From contig CM028129.1 of NCBI GenBank assembly GCA_016271365.2, positions 847,424,501 to 847,488,500 of the forward strand: DNA of 64,000 bases, in the 5' to 3' direction. The notes below the pieces were generated by a model that did no database searches, was not told the DNA's origin, and was given only the letters and a program-made list of their open reading frames with translations. Below are positions 56,026-64,000 of this stretch, piece by piece (the stretch's first letter is position 1; the number at the start of each line of letters is the position of its first letter). Source of the stretch: Neoceratodus forsteri (taxonomy: Eukaryota; Chordata; Ceratodontiformes; Ceratodontidae). The translations under genes were made by a program, and so were the position numbers.

Positions 56026-56283
56026 CTAAAATGTCCTTACCTTCATGTTTACATTTTCTGTTAGGGTTTTGATTTTCGTTCCACTCGTCAGAATTCGAGT
56101 TCTGTTTTGAGAAATCAGTCTGGCTTGACTTTTGGAGATGCCAAATTGTTTAGCAATGTATGAGAGTGAAGTGTTAGGTTCTTGTAGCATTTCTAACACT
56201 TTAACATTTTGGTTCAGAGGTAAATCCACACGCTTCCCTGCCATTTTCATGAATGATTTGATGGGTTTAACACCTGCCTGCAC
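56026..56283 (-). pseudogene. Tigger/pogo transposase N-terminal HTH (CENP-B type)
   Basis: 85 codons: after a short lead, KRVDLPLNQNVKVLEMLQEP, then NTSLSYIAKQFGISKSQARL and ISQNRTRIL, the first helix-turn-helix of CENP-B/Tigger proteins (KRKxLTLxEKxxIL...AxxFGVSxSTVxxIxKN+). The second CENP-B-type HTH and the DDE domain are missing because of the internal deletion. Confidence 0.82.
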
Positions 56284-56997
56284 TGAGGTGCAATTCTCTT
56301 TTATAGAGTCGACAGTTAATTGAGTGTTAACTGCTCCTAACAGGTTCAGCCAAGTTGATAATCAGTTGGAATGCTTGGTTCAGTTTACAGTAATTGCTCA
56401 ATTAAGAGAGTTACCCATCCATTTAAAAGTATATGACTTCCATAGATTTACATTGTTGTTAATTCTGTGCTCATCGGGATGTCCCAATTAAGCTGACATC
56501 CTGATTAAGCACGTCCCATTTAAGTGGAGTATACTGTACTACTGTGGGATTTTGCAGTACTTGACGGTGTCAGAAGAAAACAATCTATGTTTGTCTGGGA
56601 AGACTGGAAGGACACATCAAGTGATTCTGTGTTAGTTCCTGTTCCAGTTCATTGTCATTATGGTCACCATCACCACCACCTCCACTACTACTACCCTTAC
56701 CAACCACACTGTCCCTTGCCCTGACCCACTCAATTGAGTGTTTTGCCTTTGCATGTCGTAGCATTACTGATGTTCCAAAATGTCCCACTTTGCCACCATG
56801 ATTGACATGCTTTTTTCACTGACCTCATACAGCTCGAGAGTTGTCTGCAGGATCAATATAAAATAAATTCCACACTAAGGATTTACCCTTTGTGCTTTGT
56901 ACTACGGTGCCTGGCACTATTTCTTGTATAGTCACGGGACCTGGAGGAAACCGTATACTGCCATTTCCTTGTTCACATGAATTTTTCACATTCATGG

Positions 56998-57552
56998 TCA
57001 TCTTCTTATTCTTATGTTTAGCACATGATTTTTTTTCTGCACTTGCCTCTCATGCTGTACAGTGGCATCCTCTCCAAACCCCTCATTAAAACTAGCACCA
57101 ACTTCATTGCCACAAGATTCAGAAGAACTGGAAGTACCATCATTATCAGGTGGAATATTGCCGGGGCTATCCCATTCCCAGTCCCCTCTGTCACCACCAT
57201 TTTTATCAGCATTCACTGCCGCAGCATCTGGGATTATATTTGAGGAAGATGCCTGACCCTTCTTGCATGCTGCTTCAGCAGCTGGAAGTCTCCTGGCATA
57301 TGTGGCAAAACATTCAGTACCTCTGTGAGTAACTCCTGTCAATTCTTTTCAAAACTCTACTATCATATAATTGGTAACATGCTTTTTTGGTTCAGGAGGA
57401 CATTTAGTGCCAGTCTTGGTGATGTTATTGTTATTATTGTTGCTATGTTCCTCATTAGTACTAGGATTCATATTGTCCATGTCATGTTTAGTTGCATGTG
57501 CACCAGCACTGTACTTCCTTTTAGTAGACTTAGTCTGGGAAATACAAGACAA
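56998..57552 (-). pseudogene. Possible N-terminal region of the hAT protein
   Basis: One frame, broken by a single TGA near 57349, from 57552 to 56998: basic start (TKSTKRKYSAGA), an Asn run (NNNNNN), then an acidic, Ser-rich segment (DRGDWEWDSPGNIPPDNDGT) and a basic end. It has no recognised domain. Its position just upstream of the BED remnant and its codon-open character suggest a disordered N-terminus of the hAT protein, but it could be chance. Confidence 0.4.
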
Positions 57553-57579
57553 GTAGACACAGCCATGGCTTTTGCTATA

Positions 57580-58620
57580 TCACAGAGAGACATCCCACAC
57601 AGTGTAGCTATGACAGGGTTCAGAGCACCTAACAGGCTACCAGACAAGGTAATACAGCCTAAATGGCTTTCATTATACTGCAGAGAGACACAGAGTAACT
57701 ATGTCACAGACAGGGCTCAGGGCATCTAACATACAGTTTGTAATACAGCTGAAATGGCTTAATGCAGAGACACAGAGTAACTATATGTCACACACAGGGC
57801 TTGGGGTGCCTAGCAGACAGTGTGCAATATGGCCAAAATGGCTTTATGCAGAGACACAGAGTAGCTACATGTCACCCACAGGGCTCAGGGTACCTAACAG
57901 ACAGTGTGTAATACAGTTGAAATGGCTTTATGAAGAGACACAGAGTAGCTGTCACACACAGGGCTCTGGGCACCTAACAGACAGTGTGTAATACAGTTAA
58001 AATGGCTTTATACAGAGACACATAGTAGCTAGTAGCTATACACAGTGCTGGGGGCACCAACAGAATGGCTTCAGAGACAAGAGTATCTAGATGTCACATA
58101 CGGGGTCTCAGGGCACCTAACAAACATTATGTTATTCAGCCAGGCAATTTTTTATTTATTTTTTTATTTTAGTCTTTGGTAACCAGGTAAGGCCCACTAG
58201 GCACAAGTGCCTGTTTTCAGGTGCAAACTGGGAGCACTGGGTGGTTAAGTGACTTGCTCAGAGTCGCACAGTATGCAAGTGGAGGTTGTGAGAATCAAAC
58301 TCAGGTCTGGTCTGCTGGATGTATCAAGCTCATTCACACCTCGTTCTTTTAACCTCTAGGCTGTACTGCCAGCCCAAATGGCCCAATGGCAACCTAAATG
58401 TCTCTCACTAAGAGATACACAGAGTACAGGTTCAGGGCACCTAACAGACTGTGCATAATACAACCACAATGGCTTTATGCAGAGACACAGAGTAGCAGAT
58501 ACACACAGGGCTGGAGGCACCTAACAAACACTGACTATACAGCTTAAAATGGCTTTAGAGACACAACATAGTGTTAGCTGTCACACACAGAGCTCAGGCA
58601 CAGACAATAGGTACAGTAAA
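57580..58620. repeat. Minisatellite, ~84-bp unit, about ten degenerate copies
   Basis: Units contain GCAGAGACACAGAGTAGCTA, GTCACACACAGGGCTCAGGG, CACCTAACAGACAGTGTGTA and ATACAGYTGAAATGGCTTTA. The period is near 84 bp, so one frame stays open for 96 codons (57701-57991) by repetition alone. A CORE-SINE at 58148-58378 interrupts it. Confidence 0.92.
58148..58378 (-). mobile_element. tRNA-derived CORE-SINE (MIR-like), minus strand
   Basis: On the minus strand: an A-box-like CTGGCAGTACAGCCTAGAGG (58353-58372), a B-box-like GAGTTTGATTCTC (58290-58302), then GTGCGACTCTGAGCAAGTCAC followed by TTAACCACCCAG (58235-58270). This is the CORE segment known from MIR and other CORE-SINEs. It ends in an A-rich AAATAAATAAAAAATT tail. 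It inserted into the 84-bp minisatellite, whose units continue on both sides. Confidence 0.82.
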
Positions 58621-58850
58621 TAGCTCTCACTTCTGCAGAGACACACAGGCTCTGGGTACCTGTTGGCTTACCCCCCCAACCGAGTCACTCAAACAAATGA
58701 TTCTGATTCCCAAGCCCTTCCCTTCCCTTCCCCATTCAGTCCCCAAGTTCCCTCCTAGCCTCCATGTGTTTTGTGTTTTTAATTTAATATTGCTTTTTGC
58801 TATTTTTTTAATGGGGCTCGGTCAGGTTCAGCTGCAAGCGCTGAGCCGTT

Positions 58851-59940
58851 GACCAGTCACTCCTTCTTCTCCAAGCTGTGACTGTCTTCTGCAGTGCTCT
58901 CACATGGACAGGGAGCTCAGACATCAGCACTAACTAATTGAATTGTCAGGCTGATGTTATGTGCTCCTGTTTGGCATGAGGACCCCACAGGCTGCGTCTA
59001 ATGCCTGATTTGAGTGGCACATTAATCCCAAGACTCCACAGGCTCTGTGGAAAATGCCTGTTTTTTATGGCTGTAAGACAGAGTTCTGCAGATGTTTTAC
59101 TATTACATAGAAAAATGGATGTCAACAGATACCTAACAGACTTATTAAATTGGACTGTTATAGCAATCCCTCCGTTCAGCAGTCTGTATACTCAGCAGTC
59201 TGTTTTCCGCACTATTTTTTCTGTGTTAGTCAGTGTTTTCCAGTGAGGAATGAGGTTTAGATTTCATTCAGGTGTTCTTATCACAGCAGGAGATATGCAA
59301 GAGATAAAAGTGATAAATAGCTTTGGAACAACTACCATAAATAATGAAAAATGATTTTCTTTTCACGGCACTTCTTGGCTGCATTTCAACATTTCAGTCT
59401 CTGCTTCAGCTTGATTCAGCATTACACAATCTTTTCTTTAAAGAGCATGCCCCTATTATGTGCTTATAATTCTTTTATTGCTGCATATTTACCTGATTCT
59501 ATGGTACTGTATATGTGTTGATTTCCTGAAAAATGTGTTCTAAAAGATATTTATACTAATTACACAGTTAATGAAGCTGTTTGCCTTTTCTAGGTGGCTT
59601 TGTGTTTCATTGCTTCACATTCCATCCCTCCCTGCACTCAGGTTACCTTGCAACACATTTGACTTTTAACCCTTGAGTATCCTGGTAGTTTAAATTCAGC
59701 CTAAATGTGTACTTATATGTAGATAAATAGAAGTTGACATTTTATTTTAGCTACCTGTTCTAAGTGCATTTCCCTGTTCAGACCCATAAAGGCATTGGGT
59801 TTTTACAGAGTTTTTTTTTTAATTCCTCACCGCTCTCATTTTATTATGCTGTCCAATGTCCACCTCCAAATTTAAATTTTTTATTTCTACTTGATCAAGC
59901 TTCAGAGTGCGTGAGGTAAGCTAGGAGGAAGGTTTTAACG
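58851..59940. other. Spacer
   Basis: No coding or repeat signal beyond short T-rich runs (for example 59809-59820). Confidence 0.5.
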
Positions 59941-60225
59941 TTGTATGGGACTCTGGGTCCATCATGTCTGACCCCTCACTGTAACATAGTAATTAAAGGT
60001 TGTCAGGGACACTGGGTCCATTATGTCCAACCCCTCACTTTAACATAGTAATTTAATGTTGTAAGGGACTCTAGGTTCATCATGTCCAGCCCCTCACTGT
60101 AATATAGTAATTTAATCTTTTAAGGGACTCTAGGTCCATCATGTCCAACTCCTCACTGTAACATATTAATTTAATGTTGTAAGGGCCTCTAGATCCATCA
60201 TATTCAATCCCTCACTGTTTAACAA
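59941..60225. repeat. Minisatellite, 59-60-bp unit, five copies
   Basis: GGGACTCTRGGTCCATCATG begins near 59947, 60006, 60065, 60124 and 60183. Each unit continues TCCAACCCCTCACTGTAACA and TAGTAATTTAATG. Period 59 bp. Confidence 0.93.
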
Positions 60226-60734
60226 GAGTATTGTAAGTCTCAGGAGGTATCTGCATTCCAAAAGAGACTTGTTACTTTATTTTATTTAACTGAAGAAAAG
60301 TTAATCCCTCATGATACAGAGAAGTGAGTGGATCTACATTTTATAAAACTAGGCCCATATTTCACCTGGGGTTTCAGCAGTCAGCCTCAGCATGATAAAG
60401 GGGACTGATGACTGGGCTTCAACTAACTGGGAGTACAGGGCATGCCACTTTCACTGAGAGGGCTGGGTGTGGGCACAGTAAATGCTGAGGGACAAACACT
60501 GGTGAGGGTCTGTGGCAGCCAGGTGTGAGAGGCATTCTGGTTAAGGTATGGGTGGGGATTTTTTGACACAAACAAAGAGCAGTCAGAGGCATATGAATCT
60601 TGCTTCTGATTGAAAACCTGAAGCTGCCACTATTAAGATAACTAGCTAGTCACCAGGAGCCAATCCCCAGTGCTGCTTCCTCTCCCCCAACACTGAGTGC
60701 CCAATTCCAGGGCTGGATGGTAAACTAAAATGAA
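60226..60734. other. Spacer
   Basis: No recognised feature. Confidence 0.45.
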
Positions 60735-61912
60735 AAGTAAATGGATACAAGCCCATTTTTGAAGGAAAAGGTCCTAAATGAGCTGGAGCAATTAGAGTAG
60801 ATAAGGGTATGGGACCAGATGAGGTTCACCCTAGGGTGCTGAAGGAGTTAAGGGAAGATGTGGCAGAACCTCTGGTAACCCTGTTTAACCTGTCATTGGA
60901 AAAAGGGTAGGTACCCAAAGACTGCACGAGAGCTGATGTAGTCCCTCTACACAAAAGTGGAAACAAGGAGGAAGCAGTGAACTAGAGACCAGTCAGCCTG
61001 ACCTCAGTAGTGGGGAAAGATCATGGAAACACTACTGAAAGAAAGAGTAGGGGAACACCTAGTTGAAAAATGTCTACAGGACCCAAGGCAACATGGTTTT
61101 ACTGGAAGGAGGTCATGCCAGAACAACCTTATTGAGTTCTTTGACTGGGTAACCAGCGAGGTGGATTGGGGGGTGCAGTGGATGTGGCCTACATGGACTT
61201 CAGCAAGGATTTTGATACTGTGCCCATAGAAGGATGCTAAGCAAGCTGAAGAACATGGGAGTGGGTAAGATGGTGGTAAGGTGGATAGAAAATTGGCTAG
61301 ATAACAGGACACAGAGGATGGTGGTACATGGCATTTACTCCTCAGAGAGTAAAGTGACCAGTGGGGTAACACATGTACTGTATTAATGCTTGGTCTAGTC
61401 CTCTTCAATGTCTTTATCAGTAACATTGTGGAAGGCCTGGAGGGGAACATTGGCATGTTCACTGATGAGATGAAGCTCTGCAACAGGGTGGATACACGAG
61501 AGGGAGTGGATAGAATGATGAGAGATCTACAAAAGCTTGAGGACTGGTCAAGGGATTGGCAGTTGGGATTTAACACTAAAGAGTGCAAGATAATGCACAT
61601 GGGGCACAAAAACCTGGAACAACATATCAGCTGGGGGGGGAATAGAATGCTTCAATCAGGAAAGGGACATATGGGATATCATCTCTCTGATGAACTCAAG
61701 GTAGGTAGACAGTGTCACAAGGCAGCAGGAAAAGTGAACAGGATTCTGGGATGTATAGGAAAGGGTATCATCAACAGGAAAAGGGAGCTCATAATTCCAC
61801 TATACAGGACATTAGTGAGGCCACACCTCAAGTACAGTGTCCAGTTCTGGAGGCCTTACCTACAGAAGGACATAGCTAGGGTGGAGGCAGCTCAGAGGAG
61901 GGCAATATTGTG
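60735..61912 (+). pseudogene. CR1 ORF2 fragment, truncated at both ends (copy 4)
   Basis: Starts at the linker-RT junction (AAGGTCCTAAATGAGCTGG) and runs through GPDEVHPRVLKEL-like, QHGFTGRRSC (61090 region), DFSKDFDTVP-like (61197 region) and the long frame 61386-61946 with VLFNVFISNIVEGLEG, LKVGRQCHKAAGKVNRILGC and LVRPHLKYSVQFWRPYL. The active site reads FTDE (61458-61469) where FADD is expected. Homology stops at 61912 inside the thumb with no 3' UTR or tail, so the 3' end was lost to a later event. It looks older than copies 1 and 3. Confidence 0.88.
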
Positions 61913-61956
61913 CAGTGGCATTAATACATACAGTACTCTCTTGTAAGAGGCATGCA

Positions 61957-62300
61957 TAAGTAAGCCAAAAGTTAACTGACTGAACATAACTGTAGCTATG
62001 TTACAAGTGATCTATTAAAAATGGATAAAGTGGTTAAAAAAACAAGGTCTCAAACTGTAAGCAGCATCAGTGGCTGTGTGTTATTACTGTGTAGACAATG
62101 TCTGGGTTATTAAAAATAAAACAAAAATAAATAAAATCTCATATTGTGGCTTACTCAACATTGGTATACAGCTGGCTACTCTCATAATACAGTGGCTTCA
62201 TACAGTATGCACCTATCATGGTGTCACCACTCTGTGAGTAACATACTGCTTCACACATGTTCCCCTTGGTTTTTTCTCCCTTGCTCAATTCATATATTAT
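61957..62300 (+). repeat. ~345-bp interspersed repeat, copy 1
   Basis: Homologous to 63646-63990 with roughly 80 percent identity. Shared blocks: CCAAAAGTTAA, ATTACTGTGTAGACAATGTC, TTATTAAAAATAAAACAAAA, CATGGTGTCAC and TTTTTTCTCCCTTGCTCAAT. No coding potential. Confidence 0.88.
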
Positions 62301-62400
62301 TACATAGACAATGACAGCAGGAAAAAGACCAAATGTCTATCTAGTCTACCTAGACTTCCTTATCTGCTCCGGAATCTATTGTCCATACACAGCACCCCCT
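62293..62400 (-). mobile_element. CR1 3'-end fragment
   Basis: ACATAGACAATGACAGCAGG then AAAAAGACCAAATGTCTATC and TAGTCTACCTAGACTTCCTT. This matches, in complement, the end of the CR1 3' UTR of copies 1 and 3 (GGGCAGACTGCATGGGCC...TCTGCCATCAAAGTCTATG). It is a short 5'-truncated copy. Confidence 0.55.
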
Positions 62401-63526
62401 GCTCTGCTCCACAGTGATGCTTACCTGTCATTAATAGGGGTTAGTTTTTATTCTTCCTGGCACTGGGCGTGCATGAAGGATCACCACCATCACTAATGGC
62501 TACTGTAAAATCAATGTGGCTAACATTCCTAGGCTCCCTTTCGCCACTGTGGCTAAGACATTTTGTTGAATGTAACTGAATATGGCTGGCTGTCACACCA
62601 CACCACAGCAGGCCAGCACTGTCACATCCATCAGTATATTTGGCCAATTGGCGCCATGCAGCAGAGCAATTTGTTTTTGTCTTCACAAACATCATGAGCA
62701 AAGCCTGCTAGAGAGTGCAAGTGCACTCACTGCCCTTTGAGAACATGATATCTGACAGTCCAGTTGAGGCACCGAACAGTGGAGAACCCCAGGATGTTTG
62801 GGTCACAGAGACAGGAAAGCAGCATCAAAACATGTTTGTAGAGAGGCTAATTCAGTTCACAAGTCATGCATTTTAGACAGTGGCTAATTTTTAGACCCCA
62901 GCATTTACTCAGCTGACACGAAGCAGCACAGGGCCATTTGCTGGATGTGTAAAGGAAATATTTTGTACCCTTCCCCACATCATATTCTTTTACACTTTGG
63001 AGTTGGACAATAGCAATTTCTATTAGTTCTTACTCCTTATCACAGCCCTTTGTGGGAATAAGGAGCCTAGTGAAAAACCAGACACATATATGCATGGGGA
63101 TAACTAAATGACCATTTCACACAATTATGAGACAACTATATATGGATGTACAACATCTCCTGTTGTCTCAGAATTCCTAGTAGTAACACCTAAGTATTAG
63201 AGAAAACAGCTTTTGAAACAGGAACACAATAAGCTCTTATCAGTTTTTTATATCTACAGTTTTGTGTAGAAGCATGATATCAGACTGTACATGGCTAGCA
63301 GATATCTGGGCATCCCTATGCACTCTGTCCACAGGAAAATACATGTGACCAGCTGTCATTGAGCTTGCAACACTTAGTTGCCTCAGCTCCTCTGTCCTCT
63401 GTTACCCATTTAATTATCATGCCTGTATAGCACATTACAACATGAGTTATGCATGCCACACAGTTTACCATATTGTCATTGCACTAATTATAAATTTTAC
63501 ACTGTAGCCATTTGAATCACATGACC
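62401..63526. other. Spacer
   Basis: Short frames only; nothing recognised. Confidence 0.5.
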
Positions 63527-63645
63527 TGAAATACATAGAAGCTGATGGCAGATGATGACTGCTGGGCCCATCTAGTCTACCTGTATTTAATTTGCAGAAC
63601 CAACTTGATCTACAGTACTTTCTCTTCCACCTCCTTCTGTCCTCC
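63527..63645 (-). mobile_element. CR1 3'-end fragment
   Basis: ACATAGAAGCTGATGGCAGA then TGCTGGGCCCATCTAGTCTA, the complement of the CR1 3' UTR end (TAGACTAGATGGGCCCAGCA...TCTGCCATCAGCTTCTATGT). It abuts the second copy of the 345-bp repeat. Confidence 0.65.
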
Positions 63646-63990
63646 AAACCAAAAGTTAATTGTTTGAACAGAATTGTATCCACATTACAAGTGATTTTCC
63701 AAAAATGAATAATAAAAATAAAAACAAGGTCCCAATTTGTAAAGCGCATCCTTGGCTATCTGTCATTACTGTGTAGACAATGTCTGGATTATTAAAAATA
63801 AAACAAAAATAACTAAAATCCCATTTTGTAGCTTACTGAAAATTGATATACAGCTGGGTACCATCATAATACAATAAATTCATACAGTATGTACCAATCA
63901 TGGTGTCACAACTCTATGAGTAGTATATTCCTTCATATATGTTCCCCTTGATTTTTTTCTCCCTTGCTCAATGCATATATTATTACTGAT
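63646..63990 (+). repeat. ~345-bp interspersed repeat, copy 2
   Basis: Same orientation as 61957-62300, 1.69 kb away. It reaches almost to the window edge and may continue beyond. Confidence 0.88.
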
Positions 63991-64000
63991 TTGATTATTA

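Larger units (their letters stand above)
55432..56536 (-). mobile_element. Tigger/pogo DNA transposon, internally deleted, in the hAT
   Basis: Ends are CAGTAGAAGCCACTTAAA on the left and, in complement, CAGTATACTCCACTTAAA on the right, each preceded by a TA target duplication (55430-55431 and 56537-56538). Length is 1105 bp. Between them only the two extremities of a pogo transposase remain, so the catalytic middle is deleted. The insertion splits the hAT transposase between its BED finger and its catalytic domain. Confidence 0.9.
53516..56788 (-). pseudogene. hAT transposase (BED finger, RNase H-like, dimerisation domain), broken
   Basis: A cut-and-paste transposase of the hAT superfamily, ZBED-like branch. 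Order on the minus strand: BED-finger remnant at 56788-56720 (GHFGTSVMLRHAKAKH), then, beyond the Tigger insertion, FLKFINWSEPRYIVPCLTYF and HITSDTWTSNQTIDYMAIIA at 55273-55019 (catalytic Asp), GFILSDNGINIVKDV and VPCFAHCLNLLIHDFL at 54919-54668, LATLLDPCFKWN near 54220, and YLSCPLSSIYSEGIFSAAGG with RTLLSPANVEQLTFLKLN at 53746-53516, the hAT dimerisation region with its Glu. Frames are separated by many stops. Confidence 0.9.
52836..58850 (-). mobile_element. hAT transposon with BED-finger transposase, decayed and split
   Basis: A minus-strand hAT transposase (56788-53516) is bracketed by subterminal minisatellites at 53055-53400 and 57580-58620. The left end may be at 52836, where TAGGGATGGGGGAAC resembles hAT termini. 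The right end is unclear; near 58810-58830 a GAACCTGACC-like complement mirrors CCTGACCCTGACC at 52985-52997. A Tigger/pogo (55432-56536) and a CORE-SINE (58148-58378) inserted into it. Limits are approximate. Confidence 0.6.

Noticed and set aside
57325..57991. Frames across the hAT 5' minisatellite that look like a repetitive protein
   Set aside because: The ~84-bp period keeps the frame open without selection. Units vary at all codon positions.
58800..58860. Exact right terminus and duplication for the BED hAT
   Set aside because: CTGCAAGC near 58836 resembles CTACAAGC near 52828, but the adjoining ends do not form a convincing inverted repeat.
1..64000. CRISPR arrays, prokaryotic operons or phage
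   Set aside because: Repeat classes, LINEs and microsatellites are animal. Tandem repeats here have no spacer-repeat pattern.
1..64000. Host protein-coding exons
   Set aside because: I searched the frames for non-transposon domains and saw none. Short unassigned frames cannot be told from chance without alignment.

Overview
This window looks like transposon-packed intergenic DNA from a vertebrate. I found no host gene exon, rRNA or tRNA. Evidence for a vertebrate is the mix of CR1 LINEs with ATTCTATG-type tails, L2/Rex1-like LINEs, a full-length L1-type LINE, a MIR-like CORE-SINE, hAT, Tigger/pogo, MULE and Crypton elements, and many AT, AG, TG and GTA microsatellites. The CR1 3' ends (TTTCTATG repeats after a 'GGGCAGACTGCATGGGCC' type 3' UTR), the L1 type and the variety of DNA transposons suggest an amphibian, perhaps a caecilian. 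That is an impression from memory, not a demonstrated assignment. Almost every protein-like reading frame is a broken transposon gene.

Layout. 1-2.38 kb: 3' half of a CR1 whose 5' part lies outside the window. 2.9-3.13 kb: L2-like fragment. 3.30-6.44 kb: a complete but decayed MULE with ~57-bp terminal inverted repeats, a 9-bp target-site duplication, a FLYWCH zinc finger and a MULE transposase. 7.4-7.7 kb: L2-like fragment. 7.97-11.4 kb: a longer CR1 with the ORF1 esterase end and ORF2. 12.2-13.8 kb: a foldback element followed by an L2-like 3' fragment.

13.8-25.5 kb is the strangest part. Related modular units (AT microsatellite, perfect 8-10-bp hairpin, TTAGGGTT-like box, shared body, degenerate hexamer array, long foldback, AT microsatellite) are repeated on the left in plus orientation and on the right in minus orientation. 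Between them lies a degenerate Crypton tyrosine recombinase. One minus-strand unit is interrupted by a 900-bp non-autonomous hAT with a perfect 8-bp duplication. I recognise no transposase in the units and do not know the family.

25.5-33.3 kb is a second large inverted repeat with arms of about 1.6 kb. Its loop holds a putative 1.85-kb hAT-like element carrying a 150-bp satellite, and a 1.5-kb foldback transposon. The arms carry independent later insertions (a CR1 fragment, a LINE tail ending in a TAC microsatellite, another interspersed repeat). 33.5-39.15 kb holds a decayed L2, a second CR1 of the same subfamily as the first, and another L2.

41.46-51.84 kb is a full-length L1-type LINE on the minus strand bounded by a 13-bp duplication. 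It is inserted into a hairpin MITE and was itself invaded by a nearly full-length L2/Rex1-like LINE with ~110-bp promoter-like monomers at its 5' end and a degenerate 2A-like motif before its endonuclease. 52.8-58.9 kb is a BED-finger hAT with subterminal minisatellites, split by a 1.1-kb internally deleted Tigger/pogo and carrying a CORE-SINE. 59.9-62 kb has a 59-bp minisatellite and another CR1. The right edge holds a ~345-bp interspersed repeat present twice.

The elements do not form a pathway. Their nesting gives a relative chronology: MITE and its flanking repeat, then L1, then L2/Rex1; hAT, then Tigger; unit, then hAT; large palindrome, then CR1 and LINE tails.
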